Notes under the pieces: model-generated
What the model saw: the letters and a program-made list of their open reading frames with translations, nothing else
Database searches by the model: none
Told to the model about the DNA's origin: nothing
Position numbers and translations under genes: made by a program
Part shown: piece by piece, positions 37,580 to 45,425 of the stretch
Layout of the letters: each line of letters starts with the position of its first letter
How positions within the stretch are numbered: the stretch's first letter is position 1
Assembly (NCBI RefSeq): GCF_003270085.1
Contig: NZ_QFDQ01000058.1
Coordinates: forward strand, 1 to 64,000
DNA: 64,000 nt
Direction of reading: 5' to 3'
Source of the DNA: Streptomyces triticisoli
Lineage (GTDB): Bacteria; Actinomycetota; Actinomycetes; Streptomycetales; Streptomycetaceae

Positions 37580-38701
37580 CTACGGGCTCTGCTCGACGCC
37601 GAGACCGGCGTCGCTGACGGTGGGCTCGCCCTCGGCCTGGAGGACCTTGTTCAGCAGGGTGAGGTCGTAGATGCCGGCCGGCCTCGGCGACTGCAGCAGA
37701 CCCGCCCTGACCGCGTGCCGCGCCTGGGTGGCCAAGGTGGACGCCAGCGGGTCGTCGGTGATCCGGAGGGACTTCCACGCCGGGTCCAGGACGTTCGCGG
37801 GCAGCGCCTTGCCGGAGTCGGTCCGCAGCCGCTCGTTCGCCGCGGCCTTCGCCTCGTCCGGGTGGGCGTTGATCCACTTGTTGGTCTCGACGGAGGCCCT
37901 CAGCACCGCCTCCACGGCCTTCGGGTGCTCCTTGAGGAACTTCTGCGACACGATGATGTTCGTGATCACGAACTTCTCGTCCGGCCACAGCGACGACTCG
38001 TCCAGCAGCACCTCGGCGCCCTCGGCGACCAGCTTGGACGCGGTCGGCTCCGGCACCCAGGCACCGTCGATGGAACCGGACTTGTAGGCGTCCGGGGTGA
38101 TCTTGTTGTCGGTGCGGACCACGGAGACGTCGCCCCTGCCGCTGAGCGCGTCGACCTTCCAGCCCTGCTCCGCGATCCAGTTGAGGAACGCCACGTCCTG
38201 GGTGTTGCCCAGCTGCGGGGTGGCGATCCTCTTGCCCCTGACGTCCTCGAGGGACTTGATCTTCTCCGGGTTCACCACGAGCTTGACCCCGCCGGAGACC
38301 GAACCGCCGATGATCCGCAGGCTCTTGCCGCTGGATTTGGTGTAGCCGTTGATCGCCGGGGACGGGCCGATCCAGCCGATGTCGATCGAGCCCGAGTTCA
38401 GTGCCTCGATCTCGGACGGGCCGGCGTTGAAGACCTGGTACCTGGCCCGCGTGGCGCCCAGCGCCTTCTGGAAGAAGCCCTTCTCCACGCCCACCAGCGC
38501 GGTCGCGTGCGTCAGGTTGCCGAAGTAGCCGATCCTGACGGAGTCCAGGCCGTCGACCTTCCTGGCCCCGGCGACGACCTTCTGGTGGGAGCTGTCGTCC
38601 TGGGCCTGGGAGCCGTAGCCGCAGGCGGCGAGTGTGAGCAGCGGGAGAGCAACGGCCACGGCGAGGACGCGGCGGAGCAGGGGTGGGGAGTCGGCAGGCA
38701 C
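37580..38701 (-). CDS. ssuA: Sulfonate/nitrate-type ABC transporter substrate-binding lipoprotein
   Basis: Extracellular lipoprotein of 373 residues with a signal peptide ending at lipobox LAAC, then an SsuA/NMT1-like fold (VRIGYFGNLTHATALVGVEK; SGSIDIGWIGPSPAINGYTK; GKRIATPQLGNTQDVAFLN). It delivers alkanesulfonates or related anions to the permease. GTG 38701 starts with GAGAGG about ten bases upstream. The position after cysN within a run of sulfate-assimilation genes favours a sulfur ligand over nitrate. Confidence 0.9.
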   Translation of the reverse strand: MPADSPPLLRRVLAVAVALPLLTLAACGYGSQAQDDSSHQKVVAGARKVDGLDSVRIGYFGNLTHATALVGVEKGFFQKALGATRARYQVFNAGPSEIEALNSGSIDIGWIGPSPAINGYTKSSGKSLRIIGGSVSGGVKLVVNPEKIKSLEDVRGKRIATPQLGNTQDVAFLNWIAEQGWKVDALSGRGDVSVVRTDNKITPDAYKSGSIDGAWVPEPTASKLVAEGAEVLLDESSLWPDEKFVITNIIVSQKFLKEHPKAVEAVLRASVETNKWINAHPDEAKAAANERLRTDSGKALPANVLDPAWKSLRITDDPLASTLATQARHAVRAGLLQSPRPAGIYDLTLLNKVLQAEGEPTVSDAGLGVEQSP

Positions 38702-38816
38702 GGGAGGCTTTTCCTCTCGTCGGCCCGGCGGTCACGGTCTCTCAGGTCGTGGCCGGGAGGTCGGCAGGTCTTCTACGCGGGCGGTGGGGCGAGGGCGCGC
38801 GGGCAGTGCGCGTACG

Positions 38817-38921
38817 TCACCGCGCACATCGCCCCACTCCGCCCTGCCCGCTCCCCAGGGCGCCGCTGCCGACCCGGCCGCCCTCCTTGGCGAACGTCGA
38901 GTAGAAATCGGGGGAGTTCAT
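38817..38921 (-). CDS. Small ORF directly after cysN
   Basis: ATG 38921 lies two bases after the cysN stop and opens a 34-codon frame (MNSPDFYSTFAKEGGRVGSG at its start) ending near 38817 with one Cys. The N-terminal part looks coding, while the Gly-rich rest looks less so. No similarity is recognised. It may be a real small protein of the operon, a leader for ssuA, or chance. The remaining gap to ssuA (38702-38816) shows no other feature. Confidence 0.35.
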   Translation of the reverse strand: MNSPDFYSTFAKEGGRVGSGALGSGQGGVGRCAR

Positions 38922-38923
38922 CG

Positions 38924-40255
38924 TCAGAAGTCCCAACCGTCGTCAGCCGCGTCCTTGACCGGCTCCGGCGTGGCGAACGACTCGCCGACCATGCCCGCGG
39001 TGAGCGTGGTGCCGTCGGACGGGTCGATCAGGATGAACGAACCGGTGCGCCGCGAGTCGGCGTAGGAGTCGACCGGCAGCGGCTCGGCGGTACGGAGCTT
39101 CACCCGGCCGATGTCGTTGGCGGCGAGCCGGCCCGGGTGCGGGTGCAGGGACAGGTCGTCGAGGGTGAGCCGGGACGGGATGTCCTTGACGATCGCCTTG
39201 ACCGTGCGGGTGCCGTGCTTGAGCAGCACCCGGTGGCCCACGGTCAGCGGCTGGTCGGCGACGTGGCAGACGGTCGCCTCCACGTCCTGGGTGGTGGCGG
39301 GCGCGTCCTTGCTGGGCACGATCAGGTCGCCGCGCGAGACGTCGATGTCGTCCTGGAGCAGGACGGTGACCGACTGCGTCGTCCACGCCGCGTCGACCGG
39401 CTCGCCCAGCAGGTCGATGCCGGCGATCCGGGTCGTACGGCCCGACGGCAGCACCGTGACCTCGTCGCCGACCCGGAAGGTGCCGGCGGCGATCTGGCCC
39501 GCGTAGCCGCGGTAGTCGGGGTGCTCGGCGGTCTGCGGCCGGATCACGTACTGCACGGGCAGCCGGGCGTGGCAGTGCGCCAGGTCGTGGCTGACCGGGA
39601 CCGTCTCCAGGTGCTCCAGGACGGTCGGGCCGCCGTACCAGTCCATGGTCGCGGACGGCTCGACCACGTTGTCGCCGGCGAGCGCCGAGATCGGGACGGC
39701 GGTGACCTGCGGGACGCCCAGCTCGGTCGCGTACGCCGTGAACTCCTCGGCGATCCTCGCGAACACGGACTCCTGGTAGCCGACCAGGTCCATCTTGTTC
39801 ACGGCCAGCACCACGTGCGGGACGCGGAGCAGGGCGGCGATGGCCGCGTGCCGGCGGGTCTGCTCCACCACGCCGTTGCGGGCGTCGACCAGGATCACCG
39901 TCAGCTCGGCGGTGGAGGCACCGGTGACCATGTTCCGTGTGTACTGCACATGGCCCGGTGTGTCCGCGAGGATGAACCGGCGGCGCGGGGTGGCGAAGTA
40001 GCGGTAGGCCACGTCGATGGTGATGCCCTGCTCGCGCTCGGCCCGCAGCCCGTCCGTCAGCAGTGCGAGGTCCGGGGCGTCCTGGCCGCGGCCGGCCGAG
40101 ACACGCTCGACGGCCTCCAGTTGGTCGGCCAGGACCGACTTGGAGTCGTGCAGCAGCCGGCCGACGAGGGTGGACTTGCCGTCGTCGACGGAGCCGGCGG
40201 TGGCGAACCGCAGCAGGGTGGTGGCCGAGAGCTCCTCGGTCGTGGTCGTGCTCAT
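38924..40255 (-). CDS. cysN: Sulfate adenylyltransferase subunit 1 (CysN, GTPase)
   Basis: GTPase subunit of 443 residues that drives adenylylation of sulfate by CysD. It has the EF-Tu-like fold with G1 GSVDDGKST, G3 LADTPGHVQYTRNMVTGAS, and G4 NKMDLVG, then the beta-barrel domains. ATG 40255 follows the cysD stop by two bases, so cysD and cysN are coexpressed. There is no fused APS-kinase domain; that is the separate cysC. Confidence 0.96.
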   Translation of the reverse strand: MSTTTTEELSATTLLRFATAGSVDDGKSTLVGRLLHDSKSVLADQLEAVERVSAGRGQDAPDLALLTDGLRAEREQGITIDVAYRYFATPRRRFILADTPGHVQYTRNMVTGASTAELTVILVDARNGVVEQTRRHAAIAALLRVPHVVLAVNKMDLVGYQESVFARIAEEFTAYATELGVPQVTAVPISALAGDNVVEPSATMDWYGGPTVLEHLETVPVSHDLAHCHARLPVQYVIRPQTAEHPDYRGYAGQIAAGTFRVGDEVTVLPSGRTTRIAGIDLLGEPVDAAWTTQSVTVLLQDDIDVSRGDLIVPSKDAPATTQDVEATVCHVADQPLTVGHRVLLKHGTRTVKAIVKDIPSRLTLDDLSLHPHPGRLAANDIGRVKLRTAEPLPVDSYADSRRTGSFILIDPSDGTTLTAGMVGESFATPEPVKDAADDGWDF

Positions 40256-40257
40256 GC

Positions 40258-41202
40258 TTAGAAGTACCCCTCGCGCTTGCGGTCTTCCATCGCGGCCTCG
40301 GACAGCTTGTCGTCGGCCCGGGTGGCGCCGCGCTCGGTCAGACGCGACGCGGCGATCTCGGCGATCACCTTCTCGATGGTGTCGGCGTCGGAGTCGACGG
40401 CGCCGGTGCAGGACATGTCGCCGACCGTGCGGTAGCGCACCAGCCGCTTCTCCACCCGCTCGCCGTCCTTGGGGCCGCCCCAGTCGCCGGCGGTCAGCCA
40501 CATGCCGCTCCGCGAGAAGACCTCGCGCTCGTGGGCGTAGTAGATCCCGGGCAGTTCGATGCCCTCGCGGGCGATGTACTGCCAGACGTCCAGCTCGGTC
40601 CAGTTGGACAGCGGGAACACCCGGACGTGCTCGCCGGGCGCGTGGCGGCCGTTGTAGAGGTTCCACAGCTCGGGCCGCTGGCGGCGCGGGTCCCACTGGG
40701 AGAACTCGTCGCGCAGCGAGAACACCCGCTCCTTGGCGCGCGCCTTCTCCTCGTCGCGGCGCCCGCCGCCGAAGACCGCGTCGAACCGCTCGCTCTGGAT
40801 CTTCTCGGTCAGCGGCAGGGTCTGCAGCGGGTTGCGGGTGCCGTCCGGGCGCTCCTTGAGGACACCGCGGTCGATGTAGTCCTGCACGGAGGCGACGTGC
40901 AGGCGCAGGTGGTGCCGGGCGACCGTGCGGTCCCGGTAGGCGAGGACCTCGGGGAAGTTGTGCCCGGTGTCCACGTGCAGCAGCGAGAAGGGGACGGCGG
41001 CGGGGGTGAACGCCTTCAGCGCCAGGTGCAGCATCAGGATGGAGTCCTTGCCGCCGGAGAACAGCAGCACCGGGTTCTCGAACTCGCCCGCCACCTCGCG
41101 GAAGATGTGCACCGCCTCGGACTCCAGGGCGTCCAGGTGGGAGAGGGCGTACGGGCTCTGTGTGCCCTCGTCGCCCCCCTGGACCTCGGCGACGGTCGTC
41201 AT
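40258..41202 (-). CDS. cysD: Sulfate adenylyltransferase subunit 2 (CysD)
   Basis: ATP-pyrophosphatase-type subunit of 314 residues that forms adenosine 5'-phosphosulfate (APS) from sulfate and ATP. The PP-loop SGGKDSILMLHLAL is near residue 49. Other family segments are HVDTGHNFPEV, FDAVFGGGRRDEEKARAKER, and SNWTELDVWQYI. Its ATG overlaps the cysC stop (ATGA), a sign of translational coupling. Confidence 0.96.
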   Translation of the reverse strand: MTTVAEVQGGDEGTQSPYALSHLDALESEAVHIFREVAGEFENPVLLFSGGKDSILMLHLALKAFTPAAVPFSLLHVDTGHNFPEVLAYRDRTVARHHLRLHVASVQDYIDRGVLKERPDGTRNPLQTLPLTEKIQSERFDAVFGGGRRDEEKARAKERVFSLRDEFSQWDPRRQRPELWNLYNGRHAPGEHVRVFPLSNWTELDVWQYIAREGIELPGIYYAHEREVFSRSGMWLTAGDWGGPKDGERVEKRLVRYRTVGDMSCTGAVDSDADTIEKVIAEIAASRLTERGATRADDKLSEAAMEDRKREGYF

Positions 41203-41735
41203 GCCAGTCCCCTTTCGCTGAGCAGGGCGTACACGGACGCCGCGGACTCCTGGACGGTCTGGTGCTGCGACTCGACGCGCAGGTCCGGCGAGACGGGCTC
41301 CTCGTACGGGTCGTCGACGCCGGTCAGGCCGGTCAGCTCGCCGGCGGCCTGCCGGGCGTACAGGCCCTTCACATCGCGCACCGAGCACACCTCGACCGGG
41401 GTGGCCACGTGCACCTCGACGTACGCGGTGCCGTTCTCCTGGTGCCGCTTGCGCACCGCGTCCCGGCTGTCCGCGTACGGCGCGATCACCGGCACCAGCG
41501 CCAACACGCCGTTTCGGGCGAGCAGTTCGGCGACGAAGCCGATGCGCTGCACGTTGGTGTGCCGGTCCTCGCGGCTGAAGCCGAGGCCCGCGGAGAGGAA
41601 CTCGCGGATCTCGTCGCCGTCGAGCAGCTCGACGCGGTGGCCCTCCGCGCGCAGCCGCCCGGCCAGCTCGTGCGCGATGGTGGTCTTGCCGGCGCTCGGC
41701 AGCCCTGTGAGCCAGACGGTGGCTCCGGTCGTCAC
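41199..41735 (-). CDS. cysC: Adenylylsulfate kinase (CysC)
   Basis: APS kinase of 178 residues making 3'-phospho-APS. The P-loop is LTGLPSAGKTTIAHELAGRL, followed by ELLDGDEIREFLSAGLGFS and the lid segment VKGLYARQAAGELTGLTGVD. Full family length. GTG 41735 lies 53 bases after the cysH stop. Since CysH here is of the APS-reductase type, CysC probably supplies PAPS for sulfotransferases and is not on the reductive branch. Confidence 0.95.
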   Translation of the reverse strand: MTTGATVWLTGLPSAGKTTIAHELAGRLRAEGHRVELLDGDEIREFLSAGLGFSREDRHTNVQRIGFVAELLARNGVLALVPVIAPYADSRDAVRKRHQENGTAYVEVHVATPVEVCSVRDVKGLYARQAAGELTGLTGVDDPYEEPVSPDLRVESQHQTVQESAASVYALLSERGLA

Positions 41736-41788
41736 GTGATTCTCCTGAGTCCGATGAGTCCGATGAGTTCAATGAATCCGATGGTTCG

Positions 41789-42499
41789 TCACCCGTGCAG
41801 CCCGCACTCGGTCTTGGCGCTGCCCGCCCAGCGGCCGGCGCGCGCGTCCTCGCCCTCCAGGAGGCGCCGTGTGCAGGGCGCGCAGCCGACCGAACCGTAG
41901 CCGTCCATCAGCAACGGGTTGGTGAGGACGCCGTGTTCGGCGACGTAGGCGTCCACGTCGTCCTGGGTCCAGCGGGCGATGGGGGAGACCTTGACCTTCT
42001 GCCGCCTGTCGTCCCAGCCGACCACCGGGGTGTTCGCCCGGGTCGGGGACTCGTCGCGGCGCAGTCCGGTCGCCCACGCCCGGTAGCCCTTGAGGCCCTC
42101 CTCCAGAGGCTGCACCTTGCGCAGTCCGCAGCACAGGTCGGGGTCGCGGTCGTGCAGCCTGGGGCCGTACTGGGCGTCCTGTTCGGCGACCGTCTGCCTC
42201 GGGGTGAGGGTGATGAGGTTGACGTCCATCACGGCCTCGACCGCGTCGCGGGTGCCGATGGTCTCCGGGAAGTGGTAGCCGGTGTCGAGGAACACCACGT
42301 CCACACCGGGCATCGCGCGGGAGGCGAGGTGGGCGACGACCGCGTCCTCCATGGAGGAGGTCACGCAGAACCGCCTGCCGAAGGTGCCGGCCGCCCACCG
42401 CAGGATCTCCAGCGCGGAGGCGTCCTCCAGGTCACGGCCGGCCCGCTCGGCCAGCTCCTTCGACTCGCTCGCTGTATGGGCTTCCTGAGTGTCCGTCAC
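41789..42499 (-). CDS. cysH: Assimilatory adenylylsulfate (APS) reductase
   Basis: Thioredoxin-dependent reductase of 236 residues turning APS into sulfite. It carries the four Cys that hold a 4Fe-4S cluster in APS-type enzymes (Cys123-Cys124 in DLCCGLRK, Cys206 and Cys209 in GCAPC) and the catalytic Cys232 in ECGLHG at the C-terminus. The PAPS-type enzyme lacks the cluster pairs. GTG 42499 overlaps the stop of the zinc-ribbon gene (GTGA), so the two are translationally coupled. Confidence 0.95.
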   Translation of the reverse strand: MTDTQEAHTASESKELAERAGRDLEDASALEILRWAAGTFGRRFCVTSSMEDAVVAHLASRAMPGVDVVFLDTGYHFPETIGTRDAVEAVMDVNLITLTPRQTVAEQDAQYGPRLHDRDPDLCCGLRKVQPLEEGLKGYRAWATGLRRDESPTRANTPVVGWDDRRQKVKVSPIARWTQDDVDAYVAEHGVLTNPLLMDGYGSVGCAPCTRRLLEGEDARAGRWAGSAKTECGLHG

Positions 42500-42678
42500 G
42501 TCTGTTCGTCCCCCTTGTGGTCGGCTTGCCGAATGCCCCGGGCCAGCAGCCCGAGGAACTTCAGCTGGAAGCCCCGGTTGCACGCCGCGCACTCCCAGGC
42601 CCCGTGGCCCTGCTCGCCCGGACGCAGGTCCTCCTCGCCGCAGTACGGGCAGTAGAAGGGTGCCGCCCGCCCGCTCAC
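42496..42678 (-). CDS. Small zinc-ribbon protein of the sulfite-reductase operon
   Basis: Sixty residues from GTG 42678 with two CxxC pairs (YCPYCGEEDLRPGE and ECAACNRGF), a rubredoxin-like zinc ribbon, then a basic helix. Start and stop overlap sir (GTGA) and cysH (GTGA) on either side, so it is strictly coupled to both. Comparable small CxxC proteins sit at this place in other actinobacterial sulfite-reductase operons. The function is not established; a role in cluster delivery or electron transfer to Sir or CysH is a guess. Confidence 0.8.
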   Translation of the reverse strand: MSGRAAPFYCPYCGEEDLRPGEQGHGAWECAACNRGFQLKFLGLLARGIRQADHKGDEQT

Positions 42679-44366
42679 GACAGGGCCTCCTCGGAGGCAC
42701 GGGCGGCCCAGGCGGCGAACCGCTCGCCGTCCTCGCGCTCCTCCTGGAAGCGCTTGAGGACGCGCTCGATGTAGTCGGGCAGCTCCGCGGAGGTCACCTT
42801 CAGACCGCGGACCTTGCGGCCGAAGGACGGGTCCAGGCCGAGTGCGCCGCCCAGGTGCACCTGGTAGCCGCCGACCTGGTTGCCCTCGGCGTCGCTGACC
42901 AGCTGGCCCTTGAGACCGATGTCCGCGGTCTGGATACGGGCGCAGGCGTTCGGGCAGCCGTTGATGTTGATGGTGAGCGGCTGGTCGAACTCGGGCAGCC
43001 GGCGCTCGAGTTCGTCGATGAGCTCGCTGCCGCGCTCCTTGGTCTCCACGATGGCGAGCTTGCAGAACTCGATGCCCGTGCAGGCCATCGTGCCCCGCCG
43101 GAAGGGGGAGGGAGTGACCCTGAGGTCCAGCGCCTCCAGCCCGTCGACCAGCGAGTCGACCCGGTCCTGCGGCACATCGAGAATGATCATCTTCTGCTCG
43201 ACGGTGGTGGACACCCGCCCCGAGCCGTGCGCCTCGGCCAGTTCGGCGACCTTGGTGAGCAGCGAGCCGTCCATCCGGCCCACGCGCGGGGCGAAACCGA
43301 CGTAGAAGCGGCCGTCCTTCTGGCGGTGCACGCCGATGTGGTCGCGCCACGCCTGCGCGGGCATCTCGGGCGCCGGGCCGTCGATCAGCTTGCGGCCCAG
43401 GTACTCGTCCTCCACCACCTGGCGGAACTTCTCCGCGCCCCAGTCGGCGACCAGGAACTTCAGCCGGGCCCGGTTGCGCAGCCGCCGGTAGCCGTAGTCG
43501 CGGAAGACGGAGGTGACGGCCTCCCACACGTCCGGTACGTCCGCCTCGGGCACCCAAGCACCCAGCCGCACACCGAACTTGGGGTTGGTGGACAGCCCGC
43601 CGCCGACCCACAGGTCGAAGCCGGGGCCGTGCTCGGGGTGGACGACGCCGACGAAGGAGATGTCGTTGATCTCGTGGGCGACGTCCAGCAGCGGGGAGCC
43701 GGAGACCGCCGTCTTGTACTTGCGCGGCAGGTTGGAGAAGCGCGGGTCGCCGATGGAGCGGCGGACGATCTCGTCCAGCGCGGCGGTGCCGTCGATGATC
43801 TCGTCCTCGGCGACCCCGGCGACCGGGGAGCCGAGCATGCCGCGCGGGCAGTCGCCGCACGCCTCGGTGGTGGACAGCCCGACCGCCTCCAGGCGCTCCC
43901 AGATGGCGGGCACGTCCTCGATGCGCACCCAGTGGTACTGGATGTTCTGCCGGTCGGTGATGTCCGCGGTGCCGCGGGCGTACGTCTCGGAGACCTCGCC
44001 GATCACCCGCAGCTGCTCGGTGGTGAGACGGCCGCCCGTGATGCGGACGCGCATCATGAAGTACTGGTCCTCGAGCTCCTCGGGCTCCAGCAGGCCGGTG
44101 CGGCCGCCGTCGATCCCCGGCTTGCGCTGGGTGTAGAGGCCCCACCAGCGGAAACGTCCCCGCAGATCGGTGGGGTCGATGGAGTCGAAGCCGCGCTTGG
44201 AGTAGATCGTCTCAATACGTGTCCGCACATTGAGACCGTCGTCGTCCTTCTTGAGCTGTTCGTTGCCGTTGAGCGGGGTCAGATGCCCCACGGCCCACTG
44301 CCCCTCGCCGCGGTGACGACTCACCTTGCGGCGGGGCGCGACGGATTTCTGCGAGGAGGCAGCCAT
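42675..44366 (-). CDS. sir: Ferredoxin-dependent assimilatory sulfite reductase (nitrite/sulfite reductase family)
   Basis: Sirohaem/4Fe-4S enzyme of 563 residues reducing sulfite to sulfide. Two ferredoxin-like half domains (ADITDRQNIQYHWVRIEDVP near residue 120) alternate with the haem domains. The cluster/sirohaem Cys are in TMACTGIEFCKLA and NGCPNACAR near 405-450. ATG 44366 is chosen with GAAGGACG about nine bases upstream; upstream in-frame residues are unconserved. Assignment to sulfite over nitrite rests on the cysHCDN genes behind it. A leader ORF lies 198 bases upstream. Confidence 0.93.
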   Translation of the reverse strand: MAASSQKSVAPRRKVSRHRGEGQWAVGHLTPLNGNEQLKKDDDGLNVRTRIETIYSKRGFDSIDPTDLRGRFRWWGLYTQRKPGIDGGRTGLLEPEELEDQYFMMRVRITGGRLTTEQLRVIGEVSETYARGTADITDRQNIQYHWVRIEDVPAIWERLEAVGLSTTEACGDCPRGMLGSPVAGVAEDEIIDGTAALDEIVRRSIGDPRFSNLPRKYKTAVSGSPLLDVAHEINDISFVGVVHPEHGPGFDLWVGGGLSTNPKFGVRLGAWVPEADVPDVWEAVTSVFRDYGYRRLRNRARLKFLVADWGAEKFRQVVEDEYLGRKLIDGPAPEMPAQAWRDHIGVHRQKDGRFYVGFAPRVGRMDGSLLTKVAELAEAHGSGRVSTTVEQKMIILDVPQDRVDSLVDGLEALDLRVTPSPFRRGTMACTGIEFCKLAIVETKERGSELIDELERRLPEFDQPLTININGCPNACARIQTADIGLKGQLVSDAEGNQVGGYQVHLGGALGLDPSFGRKVRGLKVTSAELPDYIERVLKRFQEEREDGERFAAWAARASEEALS

Positions 44367-44563
44367 GGTCGATACGTCCTTCGGGGCAGCGAGGAATGCG
44401 GCTCTGGCCTGCACGGGGACAGGCGCATGGGCGGGCAGGCGCACATGCGCGTCGTTGCGCAGGCAGAAAGGCAGGGAAAGCCAGGAAAGGCAGGGAAAAA
44501 CGGGGAAGAGCGAGGAAAACCGGTGGTGCTGGGGTCCGTGGCGTCAAGCCACCGCGGGGGAGG

Positions 44564-44647
44564 TCAGCAGGCCGGACAGATGGCGCTGGACGTGCGGCCG
44601 TGGTCGACGTGTCGTCGGCTCACCAAGGCGGTTCCAGTTCCAGGCAT
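44564..44647 (-). CDS. Putative leader peptide of the sulfur operon
   Basis: A 27-codon ORF from ATG 44647 whose second half reads SRRHVDHGRTSSAICPAC. It matches the short RRHVDxGRxxSAxC leader peptides seen ahead of sulfur genes in streptomycetes, with two Cys codons near the end. The position, 198 bases before sir on the same strand, fits cysteine-responsive attenuation as described for Cys-rich upstream ORFs in mycobacteria. No strong ribosome-binding site is seen, and regulation is inferred. Confidence 0.75.
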   Translation of the reverse strand: MPGTGTALVSRRHVDHGRTSSAICPAC

Positions 44648-44700
44648 GGCGGAAGCGTGGCACGACGATCTGGACACCGTCCAGCGTCGCCCGTAATGCG

Positions 44701-44735
44701 GACACCCTTGTCCCGGAATCCGAGACAAGGGTGTC
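44701..44735 (-). terminator. Terminator of the acetyltransferase gene
   Basis: GACACCCTTGTC (44701-44712) and GACAAGGGTGTC (44724-44735) form a perfect 12-bp stem with an 11-base loop, 39 bases past the GNAT stop and before the leader ORF of the sulfur operon. Confidence 0.85.
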
Positions 44736-44774
44736 GTCCGTCGCAGGGGCAGCGGGGGCCGGCGCCCGCGTGGC

Positions 44775-45347
44775 TCAGGCCGGGTACGCCCCCGGCCAGG
44801 GGCCCGGAGTCGGAACGTCCGGCTCCTCCTCGACCTTGGTGTCGAAGAGCTTGAAGCCACGGCGCCGGTAGTTGTCCATCGCGTGCTCGCCGTCCTTGCT
44901 GCACGTGTGCAGCCACACCCGCTTCGTCGGCGGCCGCCCCGGCCAGCGGTCGGCCAGGTCCCAGGCGCGGGCGGTGCCGCACGCCAGCAGGTGCCCGCCG
45001 ATGCGACGGCCGCGGAAGGCCTGGAGCAGCCCGAAGTAGACGACCTCCACGACGCCCTCGTCCTGGGCCTCCAGTTCGACGTAACCCGCCGGCGTGCCCC
45101 GTTCGTACGCCACCCACGTCTCGACACCCGGACGCTCCAGGTACTCCTGCCACTGCGCGTACGTCCAGCCCAGCCGGTCCGTCCAGCGGATGTCGGCGCC
45201 GACCGAGGCGTACAGGAACCGGCTGAACTCGGGGGAGGGCACCTCGGACCGGACGACCCGTACGTCCCCCTCGGGCGCGGAGGCCGGCAGGAGATCGTCG
45301 GGGGAGGTCTGCTCCAGGGACCAGGTGGTCACGGCGATACTCGTCAT
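44775..45347 (-). CDS. GNAT family N-acetyltransferase
   Basis: Protein of 190 residues with a GNAT fold. The acetyl-CoA site is in VYFGLLQAFRGRRIGGHLLA (R/Q-x-x-G-x-G/A type, residues about 119-138), followed by TKRVWLHTCSKDGEHAMDNY and RRRGFKLFDTK near the end. ATG 45347 is chosen because similarity starts there. The acceptor is unknown. It is upstream of the sulfur operon on the same strand but separated from it by a strong terminator. Confidence 0.88.
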   Translation of the reverse strand: MTSIAVTTWSLEQTSPDDLLPASAPEGDVRVVRSEVPSPEFSRFLYASVGADIRWTDRLGWTYAQWQEYLERPGVETWVAYERGTPAGYVELEAQDEGVVEVVYFGLLQAFRGRRIGGHLLACGTARAWDLADRWPGRPPTKRVWLHTCSKDGEHAMDNYRRRGFKLFDTKVEEEPDVPTPGPWPGAYPA

Positions 45348-45425
45348 GCCGGTCAGGGAATCATCCGCGCCGGACTGCTGTCGATCGAGGGTGTCCGGTC
45401 TCACCCGGACCCTGTTCGGGGCGCC

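Noticed and set aside
36176-40261. 1,361-codon plus-strand open frame across the ssu/cysN genes
   Set aside because: It is antisense to genes with complete catalytic motifs and has no domain of its own.
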